A stretch of DNA of 64,000 bases, taken from Mixta sp. Marseille-Q2659 (GTDB taxonomy: Bacteria; Pseudomonadota; Gammaproteobacteria; Enterobacterales; Enterobacteriaceae). The notes below the pieces were generated by a model that worked only from the letters and a program-made list of their open reading frames with translations, searched no databases and was not told the DNA's origin. The stretch covers positions 1 to 64,000 of the forward strand of contig NZ_CALNWY010000018.1 of NCBI RefSeq assembly GCF_940807255.1, in the 5' to 3' direction. Of the stretch, positions 18,834-28,578 are shown piece by piece. The translations under genes and the position numbers were made by a program. Within the stretch, counting starts at the first letter, position 1, and the number at the start of each line of letters is the position of its first letter.

Positions 18834-20279
18834 ATGACAGCACAACATCAGCCGGTCGCGCACCGACCGTGGATTTTAGTCGCCTGTATGCTGGCGATGT
18901 TTATGGCGGCGATTGAAGTTACGATTGTCGCAACGGCAATGCCCACCATCATTGCTCAGCTGGGCGGCTTTGCGCAGTTTGGCTGGGTCTTTTCCGGCTA
19001 TCTGCTGACGCAGGCGGTAAGCGTGCCGATTTATGGTCGTCTGGCCGATCTCTGGGGACGTAAACGCATCTTCTTTATCGGCACCTCGCTGTTTTTGCTG
19101 GGTTCGGTGCTGTGGTCTGGCCCAGAGCATGACATGGTTGATTGTGTTTCGTGCTTTTCAGGGACTGGGCGCGGGCGCAATGCCAGTAACCTTAACTATC
19201 GTTGCCGATATTTATTCACCACGCGAGCGGGCAGGTATTCAGGGCTGGCTTTCCAGCGTATGGGGCGTGGCGGCGATTATCGGCCCACTGACCGGTGCCT
19301 GGATTGTGCAACATTTTAGCTGGGCGCTGGTTTTTTGGGTCAACTTACCGCTGGGCATCATTTCAATGCTGATGCTGGCGCGCTGGCTGCCTGCACACCA
19401 ACAAACCTCCGCGCAGCGGCTGAATATTTCCGGCAGCGCCTGGCTGATGCTGAGCGTCAGCGCGCTGTTGGTCGCGCTGCTGCAGGCGGAAGCGTTGGGC
19501 TACTGGTTGCTGCTGTTTCTGGCAGTAGCGTTGATCGCCGGGTTTATTCTGCTGCGCCACGAAAGAAATGCGGAAGCGCCGCTGTTTCCGCTGGCGATCT
19601 GGCGCAGCCGGACGATTGTTGCCGGTAACGCCGGAAATTTAATTATCGGCGCGGCGATGATGGGCATCAGCGCCTTTTTGCCTACCTGGATCCGGGCATT
19701 AACGGCGGCTCGCCGCTGCAGGCCGGAAGCGCACTGGCAATGATGTCAATCGGCTGGCCGCTGGCCAGCACGCTCTGCGGCAGGCTGATGTTGCATACCT
19801 CTTATCGCTTTACCGCTCAGCTTGGCGCGTTGCTGTTAATTGCCGGCATGGCGCTGTTGCTGATGCTGCATGCCGACAGCAGCCTGATCCAGGCGGGCTT
19901 TGCCGCTTTCGTTATCGGCACCGGCATGGGAATGACCAGCACCACCTTTCTGGTTTCGGTGCAGAACAGCGCGGATTTCTCCATTCGCGGCATCTGTACC
20001 GCCTCAATTATGTTCAGCCGGATGCTGGGTTCGGCGCTGGGGACGGCCCTGATGGGCGCGGTGCTGAACTATAACCTGCTGCTGCGTCTGCCCGATGCGC
20101 ACGATCCGGTCCAGCAGATCATGTCGCCCGAACGCCGCCAGGCGCTGGACGGCGGTACGCTACAGCAGATGACGGCGCAGATTGCGGCTTCGCTGCACTG
20201 GGTATTTATTGTGTCGCTGGTGATTGCGGTGGGTAGCCTGTTTATTGCATGGACGATGCCGTCGCGCAGGCCGGAATAA
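18834..20279 (+). pseudogene. DHA2-family MFS drug transporter, two frameshifts
   Basis: About 482 residues if repaired, the size of 14-helix DHA2 efflux pumps. Start ATG at 18834 behind AGGAAGGG gives MTAQHQPVAHRPW; the DHA2 helix 1 motif (AAIEVTIVATAMPTI) and YGRLADLWGRKR follow. The frame breaks at 19113, where two bases seem lost from a TG repeat (LLGSVL then GLAQSMTWLIVF), and again at 19693, where one base is missing (AFLPTWI then GINGGSPLQAGSA). Both flanks are well conserved, so the gene is either freshly inactivated or wrongly sequenced. Substrate unknown. Confidence 0.75.
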
Positions 20280-20304
20280 AAAAGGCACCGCAAAGGGCGG
20301 TGCC
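20278..20304 (-). terminator. ynfD intrinsic terminator
   Basis: Perfect stem GGCACCGC/GCGGTGCC with a 5-base loop, followed on the minus strand by six Ts; 10 bases beyond the ynfD stop. Confidence 0.8.
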
Positions 20305-20314
20305 TGGAGGAAGA

Positions 20315-20608
20315 TTACTGAGGGGCGTCCTGTGCAGTGCCCGCATCGGCGGGTACATTGGTTTCACTGTCAACGCCGGTGCGTTTGTAGACAATTTTCT
20401 GGGAATCGTTTTCACAATGTCCCACAACCTGACCACCGGCGGCGTCAGCCTGATCGTTAGGCACAATATCCAGCGTAAAGCCCGATTCAGGCACGCCGTT
20501 ATTGATAATCTTCTGGGTAATATCCGCTTTTACCGATTCGCATGACGCCTGGGCAGCCAGCGGAGCAACAACCAGCAGGGCGCTTAACATCCACTTCTTC
20601 GCTCTCAT
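20315..20608 (-). CDS. ynfD: YnfD-like periplasmic protein, DUF1161
   Basis: 97-residue secreted protein with a signal peptide ending at AAQA-SCE. The mature part (VKADITQKIINNGVPE, LDIVPNDQA, VVGHCENDSQKIVYKR) is the DUF1161 core with two Cys that may form a disulfide. Start at 20608 chosen for AAAGGA seven bases upstream; a longer start would add six residues. Function unknown. It neighbours ynfB and ynfA, as in E. coli. Confidence 0.82.
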   Translation of the reverse strand: MRAKKWMLSALLVVAPLAAQASCESVKADITQKIINNGVPESGFTLDIVPNDQADAAGGQVVGHCENDSQKIVYKRTGVDSETNVPADAGTAQDAPQ

Positions 20609-20660
20609 CACATCATCCTTTTGCAATAAAACCAGCGGTAACTATAGCAGCTAAGTACGA

Positions 20661-21008
20661 TCAGGGCGCGACCACGCGTCCGGTACGACGATCGAGGCAG
20701 CGCAGAGTATTTGCTTCCCAGTAGGCATTGACGTTATAGCTTTTTTCGCAGGCGTCGCGAGAATCAAAAGCGCGATCGGTTTTATCAAACTCTTTCTCGA
20801 CGCGGCTGTTGACCTTTTTACGCAGCATACGGGTATCATCCCACTGCTCTTTATTCTGACGCGCTTCTTCACTGCTTAACGCATTATTGCCGTTTTCAAT
20901 AATCAGACGATCGGTACGTGCCTGCGCCGTAGTGGATGACAGTGCCAGCGCGCCGAACAGCGTCAACGGTAGCAGGGCGAGCGCCAGACGTTCAGATAAG
21001 GTTTTCAT
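20661..21008 (-). CDS. ynfB: YnfB, DUF1283 periplasmic protein
   Basis: 115-residue protein with an N-terminal signal peptide (cleavage near TAQA-RTD). Conserved stretches [27 protein letters not shown] and the C-terminal [13 protein letters not shown] are nearly identical to E. coli YnfB. Start at 21008 is preceded by AAGGAAG. Function unknown; divergent from ynfA. Confidence 0.9.
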   Translation of the reverse strand: MKTLSERLALALLPLTLFGALALSSTTAQARTDRLIIENGNNALSSEEARQNKEQWDDTRMLRKKVNSRVEKEFDKTDRAFDSRDACEKSYNVNAYWEANTLRCLDRRTGRVVAP

Positions 21009-21128
21009 CTTTTCTTCCTTAGCTTTCATGGCGGGCCGCCATGAGGTGACAGTGTTTTTAGTATATCATCGGCAATTATTTGCTCACCAGCAGGCCAAGT
21101 GCTTTCGGTTGTTTCAGGCAAGGTTTCA

Positions 21129-21455
21129 ATGATTAAAATCATACTGCTCTTTTTTCTTACCGCGCTGGCAGAAATCATCGGCTGCTTTTTGCCGTGGCTG
21201 TGGCTAAAAAAGGGCGCATCAATGCTGCTGCTGATCCCGGCGGCGTTGAGCCTGGCGGCGTTCGTCTGGTTGTTAACACTGCATCCGGCAGCCAGCGGGC
21301 GTGTATATGCCGCTTACGGCGGCGTTTATGTGGTTACCGCGCTGCTGTGGCTGCGCTGGGTGGATGGCGTGCGCCTGAGCCACTATGACTGGCTGGGCGC
21401 GGCGGTCGCTTTTTGCGGCATGCTGATTATCGTGGCGGGATGGGGCAAAGCGTAG
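21129..21455 (+). CDS. ynfA: YnfA, UPF0060 small membrane protein
   Basis: 108 residues with four predicted transmembrane helices, starting [20 protein letters not shown] and carrying the family signature [15 protein letters not shown]0060 resembles small multidrug resistance pumps in topology; efflux has been proposed for the family. Start at 21129 keeps the E. coli length. Confidence 0.92.
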   Translation: MIKIILLFFLTALAEIIGCFLPWLWLKKGASMLLLIPAALSLAAFVWLLTLHPAASGRVYAAYGGVYVVTALLWLRWVDGVRLSHYDWLGAAVAFCGMLIIVAGWGKA

Positions 21456-21487
21456 CGTTGAACCTGGTCAGCTACTAAAAGAGTTAA

Positions 21488-21515
21488 AACGCCGGCTTTC
21501 AGGTCGGCGTTTTTA
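21488..21515 (+). terminator. ynfA intrinsic terminator
   Basis: Stem AACGCCG/CGGCGTT with a 10-base loop followed by TTTT; about 33 bases after the ynfA stop. Confidence 0.75.
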
Positions 21516-21549
21516 ATGGCGCATCAGGCTTTTTATGAGTTTTCAGCCA

Positions 21550-22299
21550 TCACGACTCTTTTGCGACTTTCAGGCCCGCAGTGGTTTGGCTCACCGGCAT
21601 CATTTCCAGCGTATTAATATTGACGTGCGCTGGCAGCGTCGCCACCCAGTAAACCGCTTCGGTTACATCTTCCGGCGTCAGGGCGGTGGTGCCGGCATAA
21701 ACATTCTCCGCGCGGCTGTCGTCGCCTTTAAAGCGCACGTTGGAAAACTCGGTGCCGCCCACCAGTCCTGGCTCAATATCGGTCACGCGCAGGGCGGTAC
21801 CGTGCAGATCGGTGCGTAAATTCAGGCTGAACTGACGGACAAAGGCCTTGGTGGCGCCATATACGTTGCCGCCCATATAGGGCCAGTTACCAGCCACAGA
21901 ACCGATATTAATAATATGACCAACGTTACGTTTAACCATCGCGGGCAGCAGGGCGCGTGTCATATAAACCAGGCCTTTATTATTGGTATCGATCATGGTT
22001 TCCCAGTCTTCAATACTGGCCTGATGTGCCGGCTCCACGCCCAGCGCCAGCCCGGCGTTATTGACCAGAATATCGATCTCCTGCCACTCAGCGGGCAGCG
22101 TGGCGACGGCGGCATCAATGGCCGCGCGATCGCGCACATCAAACTGTAGCGTATAGAGGTTTTCTCCCAGCTCCGCTTTTAGCGCGTCCAGACGATCCTG
22201 ACGGCGTCCGGTCGCGATCACCTTATGTCCTGCCGCGATAAAACGACGGGCGATAGTTTGACCAAATCCGGCGGTCGCTCCGGTAACAAAAATTATCAT
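21550..22299 (-). CDS. ydfG: YdfG, NADP-dependent 3-hydroxy acid dehydrogenase (SDR)
   Basis: Classical short-chain dehydrogenase, 249 residues, oxidising L-allo-threonine, serine and 3-hydroxy acids with NADP; also reduces malonic semialdehyde. Cofactor motif TGATAGFG, NNAG, and the catalytic Ser with YGATK (Tyr, Lys). Start at 22299 (MIIFVTGATAGFG) follows GGAACAGAGAG and matches E. coli. In E. coli ydfG is divergent from and adjacent to dcp; here a purine operon separates the two. Confidence 0.94.
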   Translation of the reverse strand: MIIFVTGATAGFGQTIARRFIAAGHKVIATGRRQDRLDALKAELGENLYTLQFDVRDRAAIDAAVATLPAEWQEIDILVNNAGLALGVEPAHQASIEDWETMIDTNNKGLVYMTRALLPAMVKRNVGHIINIGSVAGNWPYMGGNVYGATKAFVRQFSLNLRTDLHGTALRVTDIEPGLVGGTEFSNVRFKGDDSRAENVYAGTTALTPEDVTEAVYWVATLPAHVNINTLEMMPVSQTTAGLKVAKES

Positions 22300-22388
22300 C
22301 TCTCTGTTCCTCAACACATTTTTCAGGTCAGTCACCATAGCATTTCACTTTGCAGCTGCCCAGTGCCGATTAAAGATGCGAGCTAAAG

Positions 22389-22403
22389 GCACCACGCTGG
22401 TGC
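22389..22403. promoter_or_regulatory. NtrC-type upstream activator site
   Basis: GCACC-N5-GGTGC (ACGCT spacer) has the arms and spacing of enterobacterial NtrC sites (GCAC-N7-GTGC). It lies about 210 bases upstream of a sigma-54 promoter. A third arm, GCACC at 22107+300 (22407-22411), makes an overlapping outward palindrome. The 381-base gap 22300-22680 otherwise shows no gene. Confidence 0.7.
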
Positions 22404-22600
22404 GCTGCACCACAGAGCTGCCTGTCAAAGGGGCAGTCCAGAGCCGACAGATTTCAGCTGAATAGTATTTCTCTTTTTTATGACTGATAGTGCTGGCGTT
22501 TTTAACAAAGCAAGCGGTTGCGCAATCGTTTAAGGAGCTATTATTAAGCCTTTCGCAAGATAACATTTTGATTTAGATGAGAATATTAAAAGTTGATGGC

Positions 22601-22616
22601 TGGCATAACTCTTGCA
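22601..22616 (+). promoter_or_regulatory. Sigma-54 promoter of the guaD-xdh operon
   Basis: TGGCATAACTCTTGCA keeps the invariant GG and GC with exactly ten bases between them and matches the consensus TGGCACG-N4-TTGCA. Predicted transcription start is about 22627, some 54 bases before the first start codon. Confidence 0.85.
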
Positions 22617-22680
22617 ATGTTCTAATAACACAATTGCCTGCAATAACAACCAGAGCCCTTTTTGCAGTAAAGGAAGCCTT

Positions 22681-24005
22681 ATGTCAGCGACTGAAAACTA
22701 TGCCATTCGCAGCAGCTTTTTTGATATAGCCGCCACGGTTAACGATCCCTCGCTGGTCGAGCAGCAGGCGCGTTATATCGAAGATGGCCTGTTAATTATT
22801 AATGCCGGACGCGTTATCAGCCTGCGTCCGTGGCAGGAAGCAGAGGAATGCTGCCCGCCGATTGTCTCATTCTCGACCGGCGCGGAAAGCTAATCGTGCC
22901 TGCTTTATCGACTGTCATATTCACTATCCGCAAACCGAAATGGTCGGCGCGTTTGGCGAACAGCTGCTGAACTGGTTGGAAAATTACACCTTCCGGCGGA
23001 AGCGCATTATCACAATGCCGATCACGCGGCGGCGATGTCCGAATTTTCCTGCAGCAGCTGCTTAGCAACGGCACCACCAGCGCGCTGGTTTTCGGTACCG
23101 TGCATCCCGAATCGGTCGAAGCGCTGTTTCAGGCCGCCGGGCGGCGCAATATGCGCATCATCGCCGGTAAAGTAATGATGGATCGTAATGCACCGGATTA
23201 CCTGCTGGAAACGCCGGAGCAGAGCTATCAGCAAACGCGCTCGCTGATCCAGCGCTGGCATAAGCGGGGCCGCCTGGGCTATGCGCTGACGCCGCGTTTT
23301 GCGCCCACCTCATCGCCGGAACTGCTGGAGAAAGTGGCGCAGCTGCATCAGGAATTTCCTGATACCTGGATTCACACCCATCTGGCGGAAAACCAGCAGG
23401 AAGTGGCGTGGGTAAAAGCGCTGTTTCCGGCACAGGCGCACTATCTCGACGTTTACCACCATTATCAGCTCACGGGCCCACGCAGCGTTTTTGCCCACTG
23501 CCTGCATCTGGAGGCGGAGGAGTGGCACTGCCTGCATCAGAGCGATTCCGCCGTCGCCTTCTGTCCGACCTCCAACCTGTTTCTCGGCAGCGGGCTGTTC
23601 AATCTGGCGCGTAGCTGGCAGCAGCAGGTCAAAACCGGCATCGGCACCGACATTGGCGCAGGCACCACCTTTAATATGCTGCAAACCCTGGGCGAGGCTT
23701 ACAAAGTCAGTCAGTTGCAAAACTATAAGCTGCATGCCAGTGAAGCCTTTTATCACGCTACGCTCGGCGGCGCGCGGGCGCTGAGTCTGGATCATCTGAT
23801 CGGCAACTTTACGCCGGGTAAAGAGGCGGATTTCGTAGTGCTGGATCCGCAGGCCACGCCGCTGCAGGCGCTGCGCTGGGACAACAGCCGCGATATCTGG
23901 GAAAAGCTGTTTGTACTAATGACGCTGGGCGACGATCGCACCATTGCCGAAACCTGGGTCAACGGCCAGTGCGCATGGCGCCAGAAAGATGAGGAAACGG
24001 CATGA
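22681..24005 (+). pseudogene. guaD: Guanine deaminase, four single-base deletions
   Basis: Amidohydrolase converting guanine to xanthine. The repaired product would have 442 residues (E. coli GuaD 439). Start ATG at 22681 follows AAAGGAAG. Frame loss by one base occurs at about 22858, in the T-run at 22905, at 22991 in TT, and in the T-run at 23044-23047; the intervening pieces align without gaps (RRGKLIVPA; DCHIHYPQTEMVGAFGEQLL with the zinc HxH; LLSNGTTSALVFGTVHPES). From 23046 the frame is intact to the stop, including FAHC, FCPTSN and GIGTDIGAGTT with the metal Asp. The stop overlaps xdhA (ATGA). Four losses in 190 bases with perfect conservation look like sequence error; if real, the gene is dead. 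Confidence 0.8.
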
Positions 24006-25444
24006 TTCATTTTCTGCTTAATCAGACGCTGGTACGCGAGCAGCACATCGATGCTAATACCACCGTTCTGAATTATCTGCGCCAGCAAAAAGGGCGCTGC
24101 GGCACCAAAGAGGGTTGCGCTTCCGGCGATTGCGGCGCCTGTACCGTTGCGCTGGGCAGCGTGGTGGAGGGCAAAATGCGCTATGAAACGGTAAACAGCT
24201 GTTTGTTGCCGATCGGGGCGTTGGACGGCAAGCAATTAATTACGGTGGAGGATCTGCGGCAGGGCGATCGGCTACACAGCGTCCAGCAGGCAATGGTTAC
24301 CAGTCATGCCTCGCAGTGTGGCTTCTGTACGCCCGGCTTTGTGATGTCGCTGTTTGCGCTGCAAAAAAACAGTCAAGGCTGGGATCGTCAGCAGGCCGAA
24401 AGCGCGCTGGCAGGTAATCTCTGCCGCTGTACCGGCTATCGACCCATTGTAGAGGCGGCGCGTATCGCCTGTGAGCAGCCAGCAAGCGACAGCTTCAGCC
24501 AGTGCGAGGCGGAAACCGTGGCCCGTTTACAGGCGTTAAAGCAGGCAACAATGAGTGACATTGTCACCGAAACCAGCCGCTACGTGATCCCTAAGAGCTG
24601 CACGCAGTTGGCCAGTTTTTATCTGGCGCACCCGGAAGCGATATTAGTGGCAGGCGGCACCGATCTGGCGTTGCGCATTACCCAGCAGTATCAAAAATTG
24701 CCGTTAATGATTGCGCTGGAAAAAACAGAGGAGTTGCTGCAGTGGCAGGAGACCCCGGATGCCATTGTTATTGGCGCCGCCGTACCGCTGAGCGACTGTC
24801 AGCAGCGGCTGCAAGCATCGGTTCCGGCCTTTAGCGAAATGCTGCACCGTTTTGCCTCCCGGCAGATCCGCAATCGCGGCACGCTTGGCGGCAACATTGC
24901 CAACGCTTCGCCCATTGGCGACTGTGCGCCGATGCTGTTGGCGCTGGATGCCTCACTGATTCTCCAGCGTGGCGAACAGTTGCGTACGCTGCCGCTGCAT
25001 CAGTTTTTCCTCGGCTATCGCCGTACCGCGCTGCAGCCAGGTGAATTTATTCGCGCTATTAGCCTGCCAAAGATGACGTTGTCACAAGAGTTTCGCGCCT
25101 GGAAAGTCTCAAAGCGTCAGGAAGATGATATTTCCGCGGTATTCGCCGCCTTCACGCTCACGCGCGGCGAGTCACTCATTACTGGCGCGCGTATCGCCTT
25201 TGGCGGCATGGCAGAAATCCCACGCCGGGCCGCCGCCTGCGAAACGGCATTAATCGGCCAGCCTTTATCTCCGGCTACGCTGGAACGCGCCTGTCGGGCA
25301 CTGGAGCAGGATTTCCAGCCACTGAGCGACGCGCGCGCCAGCGCTGCGTGGCGTATGCAGCTGGCGAAAAACCTGCTGCGTCGTTATTTCCATCAGCTTA
25401 ACGGTGAACTGGCCGTCAGCGAGGTAGCCCGTTATGTCTCATAA
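24002..25444 (+). CDS. xdhA: Xanthine dehydrogenase, iron-sulfur/FAD subunit
   Basis: 480-residue subunit passing electrons from the molybdenum site to NAD. The N-terminal plant-type [2Fe-2S] domain has ligands in CGTKEGCASGDCGAC; the second [2Fe-2S] domain has CGFC and CRCTGYRP; the FAD domain from about residue 190 shows VAGGTDLAL and NRGTLGGNIANASPIGD. Start overlaps guaD by four bases; the stop overlaps xdhB by 11. A perfect matS lies inside the linker coding region. Catalyses hypoxanthine and xanthine oxidation to urate together with XdhB. Confidence 0.92.
   Translation: MIHFLLNQTLVREQHIDANTTVLNYLRQQKGRCGTKEGCASGDCGACTVALGSVVEGKMRYETVNSCLLPIGALDGKQLITVEDLRQGDRLHSVQQAMVTSHASQCGFCTPGFVMSLFALQKNSQGWDRQQAESALAGNLCRCTGYRPIVEAARIACEQPASDSFSQCEAETVARLQALKQATMSDIVTETSRYVIPKSCTQLASFYLAHPEAILVAGGTDLALRITQQYQKLPLMIALEKTEELLQWQETPDAIVIGAAVPLSDCQQRLQASVPAFSEMLHRFASRQIRNRGTLGGNIANASPIGDCAPMLLALDASLILQRGEQLRTLPLHQFFLGYRRTALQPGEFIRAISLPKMTLSQEFRAWKVSKRQEDDISAVFAAFTLTRGESLITGARIAFGGMAEIPRRAAACETALIGQPLSPATLERACRALEQDFQPLSDARASAAWRMQLAKNLLRRYFHQLNGELAVSEVARYVS
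24555..24567. other. matS site inside xdhA
   Basis: GTGACATTGTCAC fits GTGACRNYGTCAC fully; it encodes part of MSDIVTE in the inter-domain linker of XdhA. A 12 of 13 match, ATGACGTTGTCAC, lies at 25073-25085. Confidence 0.85.
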
Positions 25445-27800
25445 TCACCCGGCGGTTAATCAGGAAGTGCTGGAAGCGCAATATCTTGCCGGTATGCAGA
25501 ACGGCGTTGGCCGCAACCAGCGGCACGAAAGTGCGGAAAAGCATGTGACCGGCGAAGCACAATATATTGATGACCGGTTAGCCTTTCCCGGCATGCTGCA
25601 TCTCTGCCCACGCCTGAGCGATCACGCGCACGCGCGCATCGTGAATGTGAATACCGCCGCGTGCTATGCCATTCCCGGCGTCATTGACGTACTGACCTGG
25701 CGCGATGTACCGGGCGAGCTGGATATTGGCCCGCTGGAGCCGGGCGATCCACTACTGGCACGCGACAGCGTGGAGTATGTCGGCCAGATTGTGCTGGTTG
25801 TCGCCGCCGAAAGCGAAGAGGCTGCGCGGCTGGGCGCGCAGGCAGCGCAAATCGATTATGCGCCGCTGCCCGCCATTCTGGATGTGGAAGAAGCGCTGGC
25901 GCAGCGACATTTTGTACAGGAGCCGCACGTGCATCAGCGCGGCGACGTCGAAACAGCGCTGGCGCGCGCGCCGCACCGGCTTCAGGGCCAGTTTCATATT
26001 GGTGGCCAGGAGCATTTCTATCTGGAAACCCAGATCGCGCTGGTTGCGCCCGGCGAGGATCAATCATTCCAGGTCTGGTCATCAACGCAAAACCCAACCG
26101 AAGTGCAGAAGCTGGTCGCTTCAGTGATGGGCATCGGCATGAATAAGGTTACTATCGATATGCGACGCATGGGCGGCGGATTCGGCGGCAAGGAGACGCA
26201 AGCGGCAGGCGTCGCCTGTCTGTGCGCACTGGCGGCCCATAAAACCGGACGTCCGGCGAAAATGCGCCTGGCGCGCCGCGATGATATGCGCATCACCGGC
26301 AAGCGCCATCCATTCTTTGTGCGTTATGAGGTCGGCTTTGATGACGAGGGGCTGTTTTGCGGCGTCAATATCGAGCTGGCGGGCAACTGCGGTTACTCGC
26401 TCGACCTTTCCGGTTCGATTGTCGACCGCGCCATGTTTCATGCCGATAACGCCTATTACCTGGGCGATGCACGCATAACCGGCTATCGCTGTCGCACCAA
26501 CCTGGCCTCCAATACTGCCTATCGCGGCTTTGGCGGTCCGCAGGGCATGGTGGCGATTGAACAGATTATGGATGCAATAGCGCGGCATCGCGGGCTGGAT
26601 CCGCTTGAGGTGCGCAAACGTAACTACTACGGCCAGCAGAAGCGCAACGTCACGCATTACCACCAGCGGGTTGAGGATAATTTGCTGGCAGAAATGACCG
26701 CGCAGCTGGAGCAGAGCGCCGACTATCAGGCGCGGCGCGCTGACATCCGCCAGTTTAACGCCGCCAGCCCGATACTGAAGCGCGGCCTGGCGCTGACGCC
26801 GGTAAAGTTTGGCATCTCCTTTACCTCCAGCTTCCTCAACCAGGCGGGCGCGCTGATCCTGATCTACACCGACGGCACCGTACAGCTGAACCACGGCGGC
26901 ACCGAAATGGGCCAGGGACTGCATACCAAAGTGGCGCAAATTGTGGCGGAAGTGTTGCAGATCGATCTGGCCAGTATCCGCATCACCGCAACCGATACAG
27001 GAAAAGTGCCTAACACCTCGCCGACCGCCGCCTCCAGCGGCACCGATCTTAACGGCAAGGCGGCGCAGCATGCGGCGGAGATCCTGCGTCAGCGCCTGAC
27101 CGAGATGCTATGCCGCCTGCATCAGTGTCATGAACGGGAGGTGAGCTTTAGCAACGGCATTGTACGGGTGAAACAGCAGCATTTCACTTTCCGCGAAGTA
27201 GCACAGCTGGCCTGGCTGAACCAGGTGCCGCTGTCGGCGACCGGTTACTACCGTGTGCCGGGCATTCATTACGATCGGGCGGCGGGGCGCGGCCAGCCGT
27301 TTTACTATTTCTCTTACGGCGCGGCCTGTAGCGAAGTGCTGATCGATACGCTGACCGGCGAATACCGTCTGCTGCGCGCCGATATTCTGCATGATGTCGG
27401 CGCTTCGCTGAATCCGGCGATTGATATTGGCCAGGTTGAAGGCGGCTTTGTGCAGGGTATGGGCTGGCTGACCTGTGAGGAACTGATGTGGGATGGTACC
27501 GGGAAACTGCTGACCGATGGCCCGGCCAGCTATAAAATTCCCACTATCGGCGACGTTCCGGCCGATCTGCGCGTCACGCTGCTGGAGAACCGCAAAAATC
27601 CACAGCAAACGGTATTTCATTCCAAAGCGGTCGGCGAGCCGCCGTTTATGCTGGGCATTTCCGTCTGGAGCGCCTTGCAGGATGCGGTTGCCAGCGTGGC
27701 GGACTACCGTCTTCATCCGCATCTCGATACGCCCGCCACACCGGAGCGGGTTTTCTGGGCGGTCAGTCGGCTGGCAGGAGAAGACTATGTCTCCCCATGA
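25434..27800 (+). CDS. xdhB: Xanthine dehydrogenase, molybdopterin subunit
   Basis: 788-residue catalytic subunit binding the molybdenum cofactor. Visible motifs: RRMGGGFGGKETQ and YRGFGGPQG (cofactor contacts), the substrate Arg region RRDDMRI, EMGQGLHTK, and the catalytic Glu in AVGEPPFMLG near the C terminus. Overlaps xdhA and xdhC at its ends, so the operon is translationally coupled. Family: Mo hydroxylase of the xanthine oxidase group. Confidence 0.94.
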   Translation: MSHNHPAVNQEVLEAQYLAGMQNGVGRNQRHESAEKHVTGEAQYIDDRLAFPGMLHLCPRLSDHAHARIVNVNTAACYAIPGVIDVLTWRDVPGELDIGPLEPGDPLLARDSVEYVGQIVLVVAAESEEAARLGAQAAQIDYAPLPAILDVEEALAQRHFVQEPHVHQRGDVETALARAPHRLQGQFHIGGQEHFYLETQIALVAPGEDQSFQVWSSTQNPTEVQKLVASVMGIGMNKVTIDMRRMGGGFGGKETQAAGVACLCALAAHKTGRPAKMRLARRDDMRITGKRHPFFVRYEVGFDDEGLFCGVNIELAGNCGYSLDLSGSIVDRAMFHADNAYYLGDARITGYRCRTNLASNTAYRGFGGPQGMVAIEQIMDAIARHRGLDPLEVRKRNYYGQQKRNVTHYHQRVEDNLLAEMTAQLEQSADYQARRADIRQFNAASPILKRGLALTPVKFGISFTSSFLNQAGALILIYTDGTVQLNHGGTEMGQGLHTKVAQIVAEVLQIDLASIRITATDTGKVPNTSPTAASSGTDLNGKAAQHAAEILRQRLTEMLCRLHQCHEREVSFSNGIVRVKQQHFTFREVAQLAWLNQVPLSATGYYRVPGIHYDRAAGRGQPFYYFSYGAACSEVLIDTLTGEYRLLRADILHDVGASLNPAIDIGQVEGGFVQGMGWLTCEELMWDGTGKLLTDGPASYKIPTIGDVPADLRVTLLENRKNPQQTVFHSKAVGEPPFMLGISVWSALQDAVASVADYRLHPHLDTPATPERVFWAVSRLAGEDYVSP

Positions 27801-28578
27801 GTGGATTGCCACGCTGAATCAGCTGCAGGCCGAGCGGCAATCGTGCGTATTGATTACCGTACTTAATGAACGCGGCTCGGTGCCGCGCGATCGCGGCAGT
27901 AAAATGATCGTCACGGCGGATAAGCAATTCTTTACGATTGGCGGCGGCCATCTGGAGTTTCAGTGCGTGGAAATGGCGCGCGCGATGCTGCAACAGAAGC
28001 GCACCGCTACTCACTGTGAGCCGTTTAATCTTGGCGCCCGGCTGGGACAGTGCTGCGGTGGGATGGCGACCATTCTGTTTGAGCCACTGCTCTGTGAGCA
28101 GCCGCAGATCGCCGTATTTGGCGCCGGACACGTCGGTCAGGCGCTGGTAAATCTGCTGTCAACGTTACCCTGTCACGTTAACTGGATCGACGAACGCAAT
28201 GAGATGTTTACACAGGTGCCGCCTGGCGTAACCCTTTGTTGTGAGGAAGATCCGGTGGCGTATGTTCAACAGCTGCCGCCTGACAGCTATTACATCATCA
28301 TGACGCATCATCATCCGCTCGATCTGGCGCTTTGCGAGGCGGTACTACGACGCGGAGATTATCGCTATGTCGGCGTGATTGGCTCGCAAACCAAGCGCCA
28401 GCGCTTTATCTGGCGTCTGAGCGGTAAAGGCTTTAGCCAGCCGCAGCTTGATCGGTTGCGCTGTCCGATTGGGCTGCCGGAAGTGACGGGCAAGCTGCCG
28501 GCGGAAATCGCCGTTGCCGTAGCGGCAGAAATTATTGCCGTTTATCAACAGCAGCAGAACGCTGGCACCACCGGTTAA
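27787..28578 (+). CDS. xdhC: XdhC, molybdenum cofactor insertion/sulfuration chaperone
   Basis: 263 residues. XdhC proteins bind molybdopterin, protect it, and promote its sulfuration and insertion into XdhB. N-terminal segment with SVPRDRGSKM and GGGHLEF; a Rossmann-type C-terminal part starts at IAVFGAGHVGQAL. Start ATG at 27787 lies inside the xdhB end, 14 bases before its stop, behind GGCAGGAG. Last gene of the operon; dcp begins 50 bases later without an obvious terminator. Confidence 0.92.
   Translation: MSPHEWIATLNQLQAERQSCVLITVLNERGSVPRDRGSKMIVTADKQFFTIGGGHLEFQCVEMARAMLQQKRTATHCEPFNLGARLGQCCGGMATILFEPLLCEQPQIAVFGAGHVGQALVNLLSTLPCHVNWIDERNEMFTQVPPGVTLCCEEDPVAYVQQLPPDSYYIIMTHHHPLDLALCEAVLRRGDYRYVGVIGSQTKRQRFIWRLSGKGFSQPQLDRLRCPIGLPEVTGKLPAEIAVAVAAEIIAVYQQQQNAGTTG

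Noticed and set aside
25073-25085. matS site ATGACGTTGTCAC
   Set aside because: First base breaks the consensus GTGACRNYGTCAC; kept only as a near match.
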